From CAVVYW01 sp963752605 (GTDB lineage: Bacteria > Actinomycetota > Thermoleophilia > Solirubrobacterales > 70-9), in the NCBI GenBank assembly GCA_963752605.1, contig CAVVYW010000005.1, positions 186,001 to 250,000 on the forward strand: 64,000 nt of DNA, read 5' to 3'. This document shows positions 25,705 to 34,776 of the stretch, one piece after another. How positions within the stretch are numbered: position 1 is the first letter of the stretch; each line of letters opens with the position of its first letter. The notes under the pieces are model-generated. The model was given only the letters and a program-made list of their open reading frames with translations. It was not told where the DNA came from and did no database searches. The position numbers were made by a program, and so were the translations under genes.

Positions 25705-26174
25705 TCGCCGTGTGGCTCGCTGTCTCCACGGACGAGGTCCACGTTCCCCTCTGGCCCTGGGGGGTCCTGCTGATCCTGCTCGCTGTCTACGTCGTGACGG
25801 TGGCGGCGGTCCTCGCGGCCGGCCGTCGCGAGGACGCCCGGGCGCTCGCGGGATTCATCCCCGACTGCATCGTGCTGGTCGGCAGGTTGGCCCGCGACTC
25901 GCGCATCTCCCGGCCGCGGCGGGCGCTGCTCTTCGTCGTCCTCGCCTACCTCGCCTTCCCGATCGACCTCGTTCCGGACTTCCTCCCCGTGGCCGGTCAA
26001 CTCGACGACGCCGTCCTGCTCGCACTCGCTCTGCGGGTGCTCGCACGGGGGGCCGACGCCGAGATGATCCGGAGCGCGTGGCCCGGCCCCGAGGCATCGC
26101 TGAACGTCGTGCTGAGGGCCGCCGGGCTACATGGCAACGGCGCGGGCGCACCCGGTTCTCCCTCTACGCTTTAG
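25701..26174 (+). CDS. YkvA-family (DUF1232) membrane protein
   Basis: 157 residues. One N-terminal hydrophobic segment (WGVLLILLAVYVVTVAAVLAAG) is followed by the DUF1232 signature YLAFPIDLVPDFLPVAGQLDDAVLLALALR. The start is TTG in the TTGA overlap with murI, or the GTG three codons on. Function unknown; members are small membrane proteins found widely in bacteria. Confidence 0.8.
   Translation: MIAVWLAVSTDEVHVPLWPWGVLLILLAVYVVTVAAVLAAGRREDARALAGFIPDCIVLVGRLARDSRISRPRRALLFVVLAYLAFPIDLVPDFLPVAGQLDDAVLLALALRVLARGADAEMIRSAWPGPEASLNVVLRAAGLHGNGAGAPGSPSTL
26165..26170 (+). promoter_or_regulatory. -10 element TACGCT
   Basis: TACGCT ends 7 nt before the ATG at 26178; leaderless. Confidence 0.55.
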
Positions 26175-26177
26175 GCG

Positions 26178-26609
26178 ATGAGCATCCTCGAGCAGGTCCA
26201 GGAGGACGTGAAGGCAGCGATGAAGGCCGGCGAGAAGGACCGGGTCGGCGCGCTGCGCATGATCGTCAACGCCCTCCAGGCCGAGGAGAAGGAGGGCAAG
26301 GGCGACGAGGTCGCGGCGCTCCAGCGCGAGCGCAAGCGGCGCCTGGACGCGGCCGAGGAGCTGCGGAAGGGGGACCGCACCGACCAGGCGAAGGCCGAGG
26401 AGATGGAGGCGGAGCTGATCGATGGCTATCTCCCGGAACAGCTCTCCGACGAGGAGCTCTCGGAGCTGGTCGCCGGCGCGATCGACGAGTCCGGGGCCAG
26501 CGAGCCGAAGGACATGGGCGGCGTGATGAAGGTGCTGATGCCGAAGGTGGGCGGACGGGCCGACGGCAAGCGGGTCAGCCAGGCGGTGCGCGAGAAGCTT
26601 GGCGCGTAG
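26178..26609 (+). CDS. yqeY: GatB/YqeY domain protein
   Basis: 143 residues matching the stand-alone YqeY family, which is homologous to the tRNA-binding tail of GatB: LEQVQEDVKAAMKAGEKDRV, LRMIVNALQAEEKEG, YLPEQLSDEELSELV, and DMGGVMKVLMPKVGGRADGK. It may interact with tRNA, but the physiological role is unsettled. Its end overlaps the TTG start of phoH by 11 bases. Confidence 0.9.
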   Translation: MSILEQVQEDVKAAMKAGEKDRVGALRMIVNALQAEEKEGKGDEVAALQRERKRRLDAAEELRKGDRTDQAKAEEMEAELIDGYLPEQLSDEELSELVAGAIDESGASEPKDMGGVMKVLMPKVGGRADGKRVSQAVREKLGA

Positions 26610-27570
26610 CCAGCTCACCATCGACAACGCGGTCGCCGCGGAGCTTGCGGGATCGGAGGATGCGGTCCTGCGGGCGCTCGAGGGCCACCTGGACGTGGAA
26701 CTCTTCCTGCGCGGCAACGTGATCACCCTCGACGGCGAGGCGCGTGAGGTGAAGACCGCAGAGACCGTGGTCGGTGAGCTGGTGGACCTGATCGAGCAGG
26801 GTCACGAGATCGCCCCGGGGACGATCGAGGCGGTCACCGGCGCCCTCGACCAGGACGAGAGCCCGGCGGAGATCCTCGAGGACGTCATCTGGCAGCACCG
26901 CAACACGCGAGTCGCTCCGAAGACCGTCAACCAGAAGCGCTATGTCGACTCGATCCGCGACCACACGATCACCTTCGGGATCGGTCCGGCCGGCACCGGC
27001 AAGACCTTCCTCGCGGTGGCGATGGCCGCCGCGGCGCTCTCCAACGGCGACGTCAGCAGGATCATCCTCACCAGGCCCGCGGTCGAGGCCGGCGAGCGGC
27101 TCGGCTTCCTGCCCGGGGACATCCAGGCGAAGGTGGACCCGTACCTGCGCCCGCTCTTCGACGCGCTCTACGACATGCTCGACCCGGAGAAGGTGAACCA
27201 GCACTTCGAGCGGGGAACGATCGAGGTGGCGCCGCTGGCATTCATGCGGGGTAGGTCGTTAAACGACAGCTTCGTCATCCTCGACGAGGCCCAGAACACG
27301 AGCCCGGAGCAGATGAAGATGTTCCTCACCCGGCTCGGCTTCGGCTCAAGGTTCGTCGTCACCGGCGACATCACGCAGATCGACCTCGAGCGTGGATCCA
27401 CCTCGGGTCTGATCCAGGTCGGGGACATCCTCACGGGGGTCGAGGACATCAGCTTCATCAACTTCGGCGGCGAGGACGTCGTCCGCCACAAGCTCGTGCA
27501 GCGGATCGTCGCCGCCTACGGCGAGCACTCCGAACGTCGCCGCGACGCCGGCGATGACGAAGGCGGTTGA
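26599..27570 (+). CDS. PhoH-family ATPase
   Basis: 323 residues. The Walker A is GPAGTGKTFLAVAMA (about residue 131), Walker B is DSFVILDEAQNTSPEQMKMFLTRLG, and the motif VVTGDITQIDL follows. The N-terminal 100 residues carry a KH-like segment. TTG start inside the end of yqeY. It is coupled by TTGA to ybeY, the conserved phoH-ybeY-era arrangement linked to rRNA processing. Confidence 0.92.
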   Translation: MARSQLTIDNAVAAELAGSEDAVLRALEGHLDVELFLRGNVITLDGEAREVKTAETVVGELVDLIEQGHEIAPGTIEAVTGALDQDESPAEILEDVIWQHRNTRVAPKTVNQKRYVDSIRDHTITFGIGPAGTGKTFLAVAMAAAALSNGDVSRIILTRPAVEAGERLGFLPGDIQAKVDPYLRPLFDALYDMLDPEKVNQHFERGTIEVAPLAFMRGRSLNDSFVILDEAQNTSPEQMKMFLTRLGFGSRFVVTGDITQIDLERGSTSGLIQVGDILTGVEDISFINFGGEDVVRHKLVQRIVAAYGEHSERRRDAGDDEGG

Positions 27571-27929
27571 GCACGGACCTCTCGGACGTACCGTCTGAGC
27601 TGCGCCCGGCCGTCGGGCAGGCCCTGCATGCCGCCGGGGTCCGGAACGGCCACCTCGGCGTCGAGTTGGTCGGCGAGGGCAAGATGCGGACGCTCAACTA
27701 CGCCCACCGCGGGGTGGACGAGGCGACCGACGTGATCGCCTTCCCGATCGACGAGCAGCCTCCCGAGACGGGCCCGCGGGAGCTGGGCGACGTCTTCATC
27801 TGCCCCGAGCAGGCCTCCGACGTGGTCGAGGCCGCCGTGCATGGCACCCTGCACCTCTGCGGCTACGACCACGAGACCGACGACGGCGAGATGCTCGAGC
27901 TGCAGGCCAAGGTCATGAAGTCGTTGTGA
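27567..27929 (+). CDS. ybeY: endoribonuclease YbeY
   Basis: Single-strand-specific metal-dependent RNase for 16S rRNA 3' maturation and ribosome quality control. The zinc site HGTLHLCGYDHE is complete, preceded by NYAHRGVDEATDVIAFP. 120 residues, short but usual for actinobacteria. TTG start in TTGA overlap with phoH; TGA overlaps the GTG of era. Confidence 0.93.
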   Translation: MSTDLSDVPSELRPAVGQALHAAGVRNGHLGVELVGEGKMRTLNYAHRGVDEATDVIAFPIDEQPPETGPRELGDVFICPEQASDVVEAAVHGTLHLCGYDHETDDGEMLELQAKVMKSL

Positions 27930-28819
27930 GCCGCGCGGGGTTCGTCGGACTCGCCGGCCGCCCCAATGTCGGCAAGTCCACCTTGGTCAACACGATCGTC
28001 GGGGCCCACGTCGCGATCGTCTCCGAGCGCCCTCAGACCACCCGCCGCGCGATCCGCGGTGTCGCCACCGACGCCGAGGCGGACTGGCAGCTGGTGATGG
28101 TCGACCTGCCCGGGGTGCAGAGGCCGCGCGACGCCCTCACCGAGCGCATGCAGCGGCGGGTCGAGCGCGAGATCGCCGACTCGGACGTGCTGGTCTTCGT
28201 CGTCAACGGCGAGCAGGGAATCGGGCCGGGAGACCGCTTCATCTCCAAGGCGCTGCTGACCGCGAACTCCGATACCCCGGTGGTCTGCGCCGTCAACAAG
28301 ACCGACCGGCTCAATAACGCCGAGACCGCCGCTGTCTTGGCGGCAGCCGCCGAGCTGGAGGGCGTGGACGAGTTGTTCCCGGTCAGCGCCAAGACCGGCG
28401 ACGGGTTGGATGCGCTGGTGCAGAAGCTGGTCGAGCTGGTCCCGGAGGGTCCGTTCATGTACGAGCCGGAGCAACGGTCGGACCTGCCGAGCGAGGTGCT
28501 GCTCGCCGAGCTGATCCGCGAGCAGGTCCTGAGCCGCACCCGCGAGGAGCTGCCCCACGCCGTCGAGGTCCATGTGGATGAGGTCCGGCAGCGCGACGAC
28601 GGCCTCACCGAGATCGAGGCGCAGGTCTGGGCCGAGACCGAGTCCCAGAAGGGGATCCTGGTCGGCAAGGACGGTTCGAAGATCAAGGAGATCGGGACCG
28701 CCGCGCGCACCGAGCTGGAGCGCGAGCTTGGCGGCAAGGTCTTTCTCGACCTCAAGGTCCGCGTCCGCGCCCGCTGGCGCCGCGACGAGGCGCTGCTCGA
28801 CCGCCTGGGTATCGAGTAG
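27926..28819 (+). CDS. era: GTPase Era
   Basis: Assembly GTPase for the 30S subunit. 297 residues: G1 GLAGRPNVGKSTLVN, G3 DLPGV, G4 NKTD, G5 SAKTGDG, then a C-terminal KH domain (KGILVGKDGSKIKEIGTAAR) that binds the 16S 3' end. GTG start overlapping ybeY as GTGA. Completes the phoH-ybeY-era operon. Confidence 0.96.
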   Translation: MSRAGFVGLAGRPNVGKSTLVNTIVGAHVAIVSERPQTTRRAIRGVATDAEADWQLVMVDLPGVQRPRDALTERMQRRVEREIADSDVLVFVVNGEQGIGPGDRFISKALLTANSDTPVVCAVNKTDRLNNAETAAVLAAAAELEGVDELFPVSAKTGDGLDALVQKLVELVPEGPFMYEPEQRSDLPSEVLLAELIREQVLSRTREELPHAVEVHVDEVRQRDDGLTEIEAQVWAETESQKGILVGKDGSKIKEIGTAARTELERELGGKVFLDLKVRVRARWRRDEALLDRLGIE

Positions 28820-28857
28820 CTGAACCCGCGCCTTCAGGTGCGTGAGCAGGTGGTTCG

Positions 28858-28863
28858 TACACT
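28858..28863 (+). promoter_or_regulatory. -10 element TACACT
   Basis: TACACT ends 6 nt before the hisIE ATG; leaderless, which leaves no room for a trp-type leader attenuator here. Confidence 0.6.
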
Positions 28864-28869
28864 TGCTCG

Positions 28870-29545
28870 ATGGTCGTTCAAGCTGAGCGCGACGCGGCGA
28901 AGGTGCGCTTCGACGAGCGCGGGCTCGTCCCGTGCGTGATGCAGGACGCCCGCTCCGGCGAGGTCCTGACCCTCGCCTACATGAACGAGGAGGCGCTGCT
29001 CCTGACCCTGGAGACCAGGGAGATGCACCTCTACAGCCGCAGCCGCAGGGAGATCTGGCACAAGGGCAAGACCTCCGGGAACGTCCAGCGGCTGCGCCAG
29101 CTCCGCTACGACTGCGACGCCGACGCCCTCGTCGCGCTGGTTGACCCTGCCGGCCCCGCCTGCCACACCGGGGAGCGCTCCTGCTTCTACCGGGACCTGG
29201 AGGGAACGGCCGACCCCGCGGTTGACGGGCCGCCCGCTCCCGGCGAGCCGGCCCCGACGCCGTACGAGGCGCTGCCCCGGCTCGAGAGCAGCCTGGTGGA
29301 CCGCAAGCGGCGGCGACCGGGTGGCAGCTACACGGTCGAGCTGCTCGACGACCCGAAGCTGGCCGCCTCGAAGGTGAAGGAGGAGGCCGGCGAGGTCGTC
29401 AAGGCCGTCAACTCCGAGTCGCGAGGAGCGGGTGGCCGAGGAGGGCGCCGATCTCGTCTACCACCTCGCCGTGGTGCTGCTCTCCCGCGGCGTCTCCATG
29501 GCCGAGGTCCTTCAGATCCTCAACGGCCGCAGGGCCGCCCGATGA
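28870..29545 (+). CDS. hisIE: phosphoribosyl-AMP cyclohydrolase / phosphoribosyl-ATP diphosphatase (one +1 frameshift)
   Basis: Bifunctional enzyme for steps 2 and 3 of histidine synthesis. The HisI half (residues 1-110) has SGEVLTLAYMNEEALLLTLE, the metal segment YDCDADALVALV and CHTGERSCFY; the HisE half has LPRLESSLVDRK and KVKEEAGEVVKAV. The frame is lost near 29420 (GAGTCGCGAGG); removing one base restores SEERVAEEGADLVYHL and a stop at 29545 that overlaps trpE as ATGA. Without correction it appears fused to trpE, which is an artefact. Confidence 0.92.
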
Positions 29546-31071
29546 GCGCCCCGGCGACGGCGAGCCTGCCCGGCATCGAGCCCAGCCTCGATCGCGCCCG
29601 CGAGCTCGCCGCCGACGCGAACATCGTCCCGGTCCGCTTCCGCTTCATGGACGACGTCGAGACGCCCGTCAGTGCGTTCCTCAAGCTGCGCGGCGTCGGC
29701 CCCTCGTTCCTGCTCGAGTCGGCGGAGCAGGGCCGGCTCGGCCGCTGGTCCTTCCTCGGCTTCCGGCCGCGCGCCATCCTTCGCTGGGGCGACGGCGAGC
29801 TGAGCGAATGGGAGGGCGAGTCGGTGCTGGCCGGCGGCAAGCCCGACCGCGTGACGAAGACGGACGATCCCTACGGGGCGGTGGACGAGTACCTCTCCCG
29901 GTGCACGATCGCCGAGCCGGAGACCCTGCCCCCGTTCACGGGTGGAGCGGTCGGCTACTTCGGCTACGACCTGGTGCGGACCGTCGAGACGACGCTGCCC
30001 GAGCCGAACCCAGACCCGATCGGGCTGCCCGACATGGCGCTGATGATCAGCGACGTCCTGATCGCGTTCGACCACCAGCGCCACGAGATGACGGTGATCG
30101 CGAACGCCTTCGTCGAGGACGGCGGGATCGAGGCCGCGTACGAGCGGGCCGTCGAAACGATCGCCTACGTGCGCGACAAGCTCCGGGAGCCCGTGCCTGT
30201 CCCGGAGGTGGAGCCGCGCAATCCGGAGGTCGAGTTCAAGTCGAACATGACCAGGGAAGAGTTCGAGGCGACCGTGGCGCGGATCATCGAGTACGTCCAT
30301 GCCGGCGACGCCTTCCAGGTGGTGCCCTCACAGCGCTTCAGCGCCGAGTCGCCGGTCGGCGGTTTCTCGATCTACCGCGGCCTCCGCACGGTCAACCCCT
30401 CGCCCTACATGTACTTCCTCGACTTCGGGGACTTCGAGATCGCCGGCGCGTCGCCCGAGCCGCTGGTGAAGGTCGTCGGCCGGCGAGTCGAGACCAGGCC
30501 GATCGCCGGCACCTATCCGCGCGGCGCCGACGAGGAGGACGACCGGAAGCAGGCCGATGCATTGCTCAACGACCCGAAGGAGCGCGCCGAGCACGTGATG
30601 CTGGTGGACCTCGGCCGCAACGACCTCGGCCGGGTGAGCGAGTACGGCTCGGTCAAGGTCGACGAGTTCATGATCGTTGAGACCTACTCGCACGTCTTCC
30701 ACATCGTCAGCCAGGTCTCGGGCCGTCTTCGCGACGGGATCAGCGCGATGGACGTGCTCCGCGCCACCCTGCCGGCGGGGACCCTCTCCGGCGCGCCGAA
30801 GGTCCGCGCGATGGAGATCATCGACGAGCTCGAGCCCCACAAGCGCGGCGGCTACGGCGGGGCGATCGGCTACCTCTCCTACAACGGGGACCTCGACACC
30901 GCGATCCACATCCGCACTGTGGTCGTCAAGGACGGGATAGCCCACGTCCAGGCCGGAGGCGGGACGGTCGCCGACGCCAAGCCCGCCTACGAGTACAACG
31001 AGTCCGTCAACAAGGCGAAGGCCGTCTTCCAGGCCATCGAGCTGGCGGCGGAGCAGCCTGATTGGCCATGA
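29542..31071 (+). CDS. trpE: anthranilate synthase component I
   Basis: Converts chorismate to anthranilate with ammonia from TrpG. 509 residues. The N-terminal feedback-site segment includes FLLESAEQGRLGRWSFLGF; the chorismate-binding domain includes VVPSQRFS, IAGASPEPLV, RPIAGTYPRGA, MLVDLGRNDLGRV, AGTLSGAPKVRAMEII and VQAGGGTVADA. ATG start in the ATGA overlap with hisIE. The stop overlaps the trpG ATG. Confidence 0.96.
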   Translation: MSAPATASLPGIEPSLDRARELAADANIVPVRFRFMDDVETPVSAFLKLRGVGPSFLLESAEQGRLGRWSFLGFRPRAILRWGDGELSEWEGESVLAGGKPDRVTKTDDPYGAVDEYLSRCTIAEPETLPPFTGGAVGYFGYDLVRTVETTLPEPNPDPIGLPDMALMISDVLIAFDHQRHEMTVIANAFVEDGGIEAAYERAVETIAYVRDKLREPVPVPEVEPRNPEVEFKSNMTREEFEATVARIIEYVHAGDAFQVVPSQRFSAESPVGGFSIYRGLRTVNPSPYMYFLDFGDFEIAGASPEPLVKVVGRRVETRPIAGTYPRGADEEDDRKQADALLNDPKERAEHVMLVDLGRNDLGRVSEYGSVKVDEFMIVETYSHVFHIVSQVSGRLRDGISAMDVLRATLPAGTLSGAPKVRAMEIIDELEPHKRGGYGGAIGYLSYNGDLDTAIHIRTVVVKDGIAHVQAGGGTVADAKPAYEYNESVNKAKAVFQAIELAAEQPDWP

Positions 31072-31631
31072 CCAGCGTTCTCGTCATCGACAACTACGAC
31101 TCCTTCACCTACAACCTCGTCCAGTACCTGGGCGAGCTGGGGGCGGAGGTCGACGTGATCCGCAACGACAAGGCCACGGTGGACGAGCTGCTCGACCGCG
31201 GGTTCGACCGGGTCGTGGTCTCGCCAGGTCCCTGCACCCCCGCCGACGCGGGAATCTCGATCGAGGTCACCCGGCGCTTCCCCGAGGTGGGGACGCCGGT
31301 GCTCGGGGTCTGCCTCGGACACCAGTCCCTGGTCGAGGCCTTCGGCGGAAAGGTGGTCCGAGGTGACCCGATCCACGGCAAGGACGCCGAGGTCGAGCAC
31401 GACGGCAGCGGGATCTACGAGGGCCTCTCCAACCCGCTCGTCGCGGGCCGCTATCACTCGCTGGTCGCCGACCCCTACCTGCCTGACGAGCTCGAGCTGA
31501 CCTCGACGCACGGGTCCGTGGTGATGGGCGTTCGCCACAAGGAGCTACCGGCTGAGGGCGTCCAGTTCCACCCCGAGTCGGTGTTGACGCCCCAGGGCAA
31601 GCACCTGCTGGAGAACTTTCTCCGCGACTGA
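31068..31631 (+). CDS. trpG: anthranilate synthase component II (glutamine amidotransferase)
   Basis: Releases ammonia from glutamine for TrpE. 187 residues with IDNYDSFTYNLVQYL, the nucleophile elbow GVCLGHQSLVEAFGG (Cys) and the His-Glu pair in GVQFHPESVLTP. The ATG at 31068 overlaps the trpE stop as ATGA; a TTG two codons upstream is less likely. Confidence 0.95.
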   Translation: MTSVLVIDNYDSFTYNLVQYLGELGAEVDVIRNDKATVDELLDRGFDRVVVSPGPCTPADAGISIEVTRRFPEVGTPVLGVCLGHQSLVEAFGGKVVRGDPIHGKDAEVEHDGSGIYEGLSNPLVAGRYHSLVADPYLPDELELTSTHGSVVMGVRHKELPAEGVQFHPESVLTPQGKHLLENFLRD

Positions 31632-31641
31632 GCCTCGCCGC

Positions 31642-31647
31642 TAGGCT
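31642..31647 (+). promoter_or_regulatory. -10 element TAGGCT
   Basis: TAGGCT ends 8 nt before the trpD ATG; gives trpD-trpC a promoter separate from trpEG. Confidence 0.55.
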
Positions 31648-31655
31648 CGCCCGAG

Positions 31656-32690
31656 ATGCCGAACGACATCCTCACGCGCGCCATCGACGAGCTGGCCGGC
31701 GGCACGCACCTGACCGCCGACCACACCTCAGCCGCGCTGACCGAGGTGATGGAGGGACGGGTCAGCGAGGTGCAGACCGCGGCCTTCCTGATCGCACTCC
31801 GCGCCAAGGGGGAGACGGTGGCCGAGCTGACCGGGCTGGCCCGCACCATGCGCGGCCTCGCGGCACCGGTGGAGGTCGCCACCGAGGACCTCGTGGACAC
31901 CGCCGGGACCGGGGGTGGCCCGACCACCTTCAACATCTCGACCACCGCGGCGCTGATCGCCGCCGGTGCGGGGTGCGCCGTCGCCAAGCACGGCAACCGC
32001 TCTGCCACCAGCAAGTCCGGTTCGGCCGACGTGCTCGAGGCCCTCGGGGTCGGAATCGAGCTGAGCCCGGACCAGGTCGCCTCCTGCATCGAGGAGATCG
32101 GCTTCGGCTTCATGTTCGCGCCCGCGCATCACAAGGCGATGGCCCACGTGGTGCCGGTTCGCAAGGAGCTCGCCGTACGCACCATCTTCAACTTCCTCGG
32201 GCCGCTCACCAATCCGGCCGGCGCGAAACGGCAGCTCCTCGGCGTCTCGGAACGCGCCGTCCAGGAGACGATCGCCGAGGCGCTGGTCGCCCTCGGATGC
32301 GAGCACGCGATGGTCGTCTCCGCGGACGACGGCATGGACGAGCTCAGCATCGCCTCGCGGACCCGCGTGGTGGAGGTGGCCGACGGGGGAACCGAGGAGT
32401 GGTTCGTCGAGGCCGAGGACGTCGACCTACAGCCCGCGCCGCTCGATGGGATCGCGGGAGGTGAGCCGGAGGAGAACGCAGCCGTGATCGGCGGGATCCT
32501 GGAGGGCAAGGAGGGCCCGGCGCGCGAGGTCGCCCTGCTCAACGCGGGAGCAGCCATCTACGTCGGCGGCGGCGCGGTCAATCTCGGCGACGGTGTGAAG
32601 CAGGCCCGGGAGTCGATCGACTCAGGCAAGGCCCGCGACGTGCTCGAGCAGCTGGTCGCTCGCACCCGCGAGCTGGCGAAGGCAGGCTAA
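31656..32690 (+). CDS. trpD: anthranilate phosphoribosyltransferase
   Basis: Joins anthranilate to PRPP. 344 residues with the PRPP loop DTAGTGGGPTTFNIST, KHGNRSATSKSGSADVLEALG and the anthranilate-site segment FNFLGPLTNPAG. Leaderless ATG. The TAA stop forms the first bases of TAAGGT before trpC. Confidence 0.96.
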   Translation: MPNDILTRAIDELAGGTHLTADHTSAALTEVMEGRVSEVQTAAFLIALRAKGETVAELTGLARTMRGLAAPVEVATEDLVDTAGTGGGPTTFNISTTAALIAAGAGCAVAKHGNRSATSKSGSADVLEALGVGIELSPDQVASCIEEIGFGFMFAPAHHKAMAHVVPVRKELAVRTIFNFLGPLTNPAGAKRQLLGVSERAVQETIAEALVALGCEHAMVVSADDGMDELSIASRTRVVEVADGGTEEWFVEAEDVDLQPAPLDGIAGGEPEENAAVIGGILEGKEGPAREVALLNAGAAIYVGGGAVNLGDGVKQARESIDSGKARDVLEQLVARTRELAKAG

Positions 32691-32693
32691 GGT
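32688..32693 (+). promoter_or_regulatory. possible -10 element TAAGGT built on a stop codon
   Basis: TAAGGT begins with the trpD stop codon and ends 11 nt before the trpC ATG. Confidence 0.35.
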
Positions 32694-32704
32694 CGGCTGA
32701 GCGG

Positions 32705-33508
32705 ATGAGCATGATCGAACAGCTGGTGGACTCGGCGCGCGCGGGCGTGGAGCAGCGCAAGGCCGCGAAGCCGGAGGCCGAGCTCGCGCAGGAGCTCGGC
32801 TCGCGCCCCGAGCAGCGGCCCTTCAACGAGGCGCTGGTCCGCCCGGGGCTCTCGCTGATCGCTGAGTTCAAGCGCCGCTCGCCGAGCGCGGGTGAGATCC
32901 GCGAGGGCGCCACGGTGACCGAGATCGTGGGGGCCTACGAACAGGGCGGCGCGGCGGCACTCTCGGTGCTCACCGACGAGGCCCACTTCGGCGGCAGCTA
33001 CGACGACCTGCGTCAGGCGCGCGAGGCCTGCGACCTCCCGATCCTCCAGAAGGACTTCATCGTCGACCGCTACCAGCTCTACGAGGCGGCGGTGAACGGC
33101 GCCGACGCCGTCCTCCTGATCGTCGCCGCGCTCTCAGCAGAGGACTTGGCCGCGCTGCACGACGCCGCGCGCGGCCTGGACCTCGACTGCATGGTCGAGA
33201 TTCACGACGAGGAGGAGCTGGAGCGAGCGCTTGCGGTCGAGGCCGAGGTCCTGGGGATCAACAACCGCAACCTCGATGACTTCAGCGTCAACCTGGAGAC
33301 GACGTTCGAGCTCATGCCGGATGTCCCGGCCGGCAAGACGGTCGTCTCGGAGAGCGGCATCGCCGAGCGCGCGACCCTGGAGGAGCTCGAGGAGAGGGGG
33401 GTGGACGCGGTCCTGGTCGGCGAGGCCCTGATGCGCGCCGAGGACCCGGAGGCGAAGGTGCGCGAGCTGACGGCGGATGAGGAAACCACCCGCGAGCACT
33501 TCCTTTAA
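32705..33508 (+). CDS. trpC: indole-3-glycerol phosphate synthase
   Basis: TIM-barrel enzyme that closes the indole ring. 267 residues with LIAEFKRRSPSAGEI, LTDEAHFGGSYDDL, LQKDFIVDRYQLYEA, GINNRNLDDFSV and VSESGIAERATLEEL, which include the usual Lys and Glu catalytic residues. A second in-frame ATG is two codons inside. Directly follows trpD. Confidence 0.96.
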   Translation: MSMIEQLVDSARAGVEQRKAAKPEAELAQELGSRPEQRPFNEALVRPGLSLIAEFKRRSPSAGEIREGATVTEIVGAYEQGGAAALSVLTDEAHFGGSYDDLRQAREACDLPILQKDFIVDRYQLYEAAVNGADAVLLIVAALSAEDLAALHDAARGLDLDCMVEIHDEEELERALAVEAEVLGINNRNLDDFSVNLETTFELMPDVPAGKTVVSESGIAERATLEELEERGVDAVLVGEALMRAEDPEAKVRELTADEETTREHFL

Positions 33509-33546
33509 GGAACTTCGTAGGCGGGGCTTACTGACGATTAAGCGGC

Positions 33547-33560
33547 GCAGTGAACACTGC
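33547..33560. promoter_or_regulatory. palindrome before htrA
   Basis: GCAGTG-AA-CACTGC, a perfect 14-bp palindrome ending 5 nt before the htrA ATG; a possible operator or leader hairpin. Confidence 0.35.
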
Positions 33561-33565
33561 TCCGC

Positions 33566-34771
33566 ATGCAGAGGGCAAGGCACCTCCTCTCCACTCCTTT
33601 CGGCTCGGCGGTCGGCGGCGGCCTGGTCGTCGCGATCGCCGGGCTGATCCTGATCGAGGCCGGGGTCATCGACACCGCCGACGAGTCCGTGGCGCTGGCC
33701 CCGGCCCCCCTCACCCAGCCGGCGAGCGAGACCAGCTCCACTGGCCTCACCGTGAACGAGATCTACGACCGCAACGCCGACGGCGTCGCCTTCATCAAGG
33801 CGGAGATCACCCAGGCCACCCAGGACCCGCTGGGGCTGCTCCCCGAGCAGCAACGGGGCACCGCCAGCGGATCGGGCTTCCTGATCGACACCGAAGGCCA
33901 CGTCCTCACCAACGCGCACGTTGTCGAGGGCGCCGAGCAGGTCGAGGTCCAGCTCGGTGAGGACGGCGAGCCCCAGGGCGCCGAGGTGGTGGGGACCGAC
34001 CCGTCGTCGGACCTCGCACTGCTGAAGATCGACGACACGAAGGGCGCCACCCCGTTGCCGCTCGGCGACTCCTCCAGGGCCGACGTCGGCGACCCGGTCG
34101 TGGCGATCGGCAACCCGTTCGGGCTCGATCGCACCGTGACCACGGGCATCGTCTCGGCCCTCCAGCGCCAGATCCAGGCGCCCAATGGCTTCTCGATCAG
34201 CGACGTGATCCAGACCGACGCCGCCATCAACCCCGGCAACTCCGGTGGCCCCCTGCTCGACGGCTCGGGGCGAGTGATCGGCATCAACTCCCAGATCGCC
34301 AGCCAGAGCGGCGGCAACGAGGGGGTCGGCTTCGCGGTGCCGATCTCCACCGCTCAGGACGTCGTCAGCCAGCTACTTTCGAGCGGCGAGGTGAAGCGCG
34401 CCTACATCGGAATCACCGGAGGCGACATCAGCTCCGAGATAGCGGAGGCGCTCAACCTTCCGGTGGATCAGGGCGTCATCGTCGAACGCGTCTTCGACGG
34501 CGGCCCGGCTGACTCCGCCGGGATCAACGGAGCCACGGGCCAAGCCACGGTCGGCGGCGAGACCTTCCCCGTCGGCGGGGACATCATCACCGAGGTCGAC
34601 GGCAAGACGGTCACCGGAATGGAGGACGTGATCTCGATCGTCAACGACCACAAACCCGGCGACGAGCTCACGCTCACCGTCCTCAGCGAGGGTGACGAGA
34701 AGGAGGTCGCCGTCAAGCTCGGCGAGCGTCCCGCCACGATCCAGGACGCACCAGCGGCGCAGCAGCCGTAG
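33566..34771 (+). CDS. HtrA/DegP-like serine protease with PDZ domain
   Basis: 401 residues. A single N-terminal membrane anchor (AVGGGLVVAIAGLILIEAGVI) and an extracytoplasmic linker precede the trypsin-like domain with catalytic His (TNAHVVEG), Asp (SSDLALLKI) and Ser (NPGNSGGPLLDG), then one PDZ domain (YIGITGGDIS to VKLGERP). It degrades or refolds damaged envelope proteins. The 57-bp gap after trpC holds a palindrome. Its place between trpC and trpF has no evident link to tryptophan. Confidence 0.93.
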   Translation: MQRARHLLSTPFGSAVGGGLVVAIAGLILIEAGVIDTADESVALAPAPLTQPASETSSTGLTVNEIYDRNADGVAFIKAEITQATQDPLGLLPEQQRGTASGSGFLIDTEGHVLTNAHVVEGAEQVEVQLGEDGEPQGAEVVGTDPSSDLALLKIDDTKGATPLPLGDSSRADVGDPVVAIGNPFGLDRTVTTGIVSALQRQIQAPNGFSISDVIQTDAAINPGNSGGPLLDGSGRVIGINSQIASQSGGNEGVGFAVPISTAQDVVSQLLSSGEVKRAYIGITGGDISSEIAEALNLPVDQGVIVERVFDGGPADSAGINGATGQATVGGETFPVGGDIITEVDGKTVTGMEDVISIVNDHKPGDELTLTVLSEGDEKEVAVKLGERPATIQDAPAAQQP

Positions 34772-34776
34772 CCGAC

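Noticed and set aside
28870..31071. A HisIE-TrpE fusion protein
   Set aside because: Created by one extra base near 29420; both separate proteins are complete after correction.
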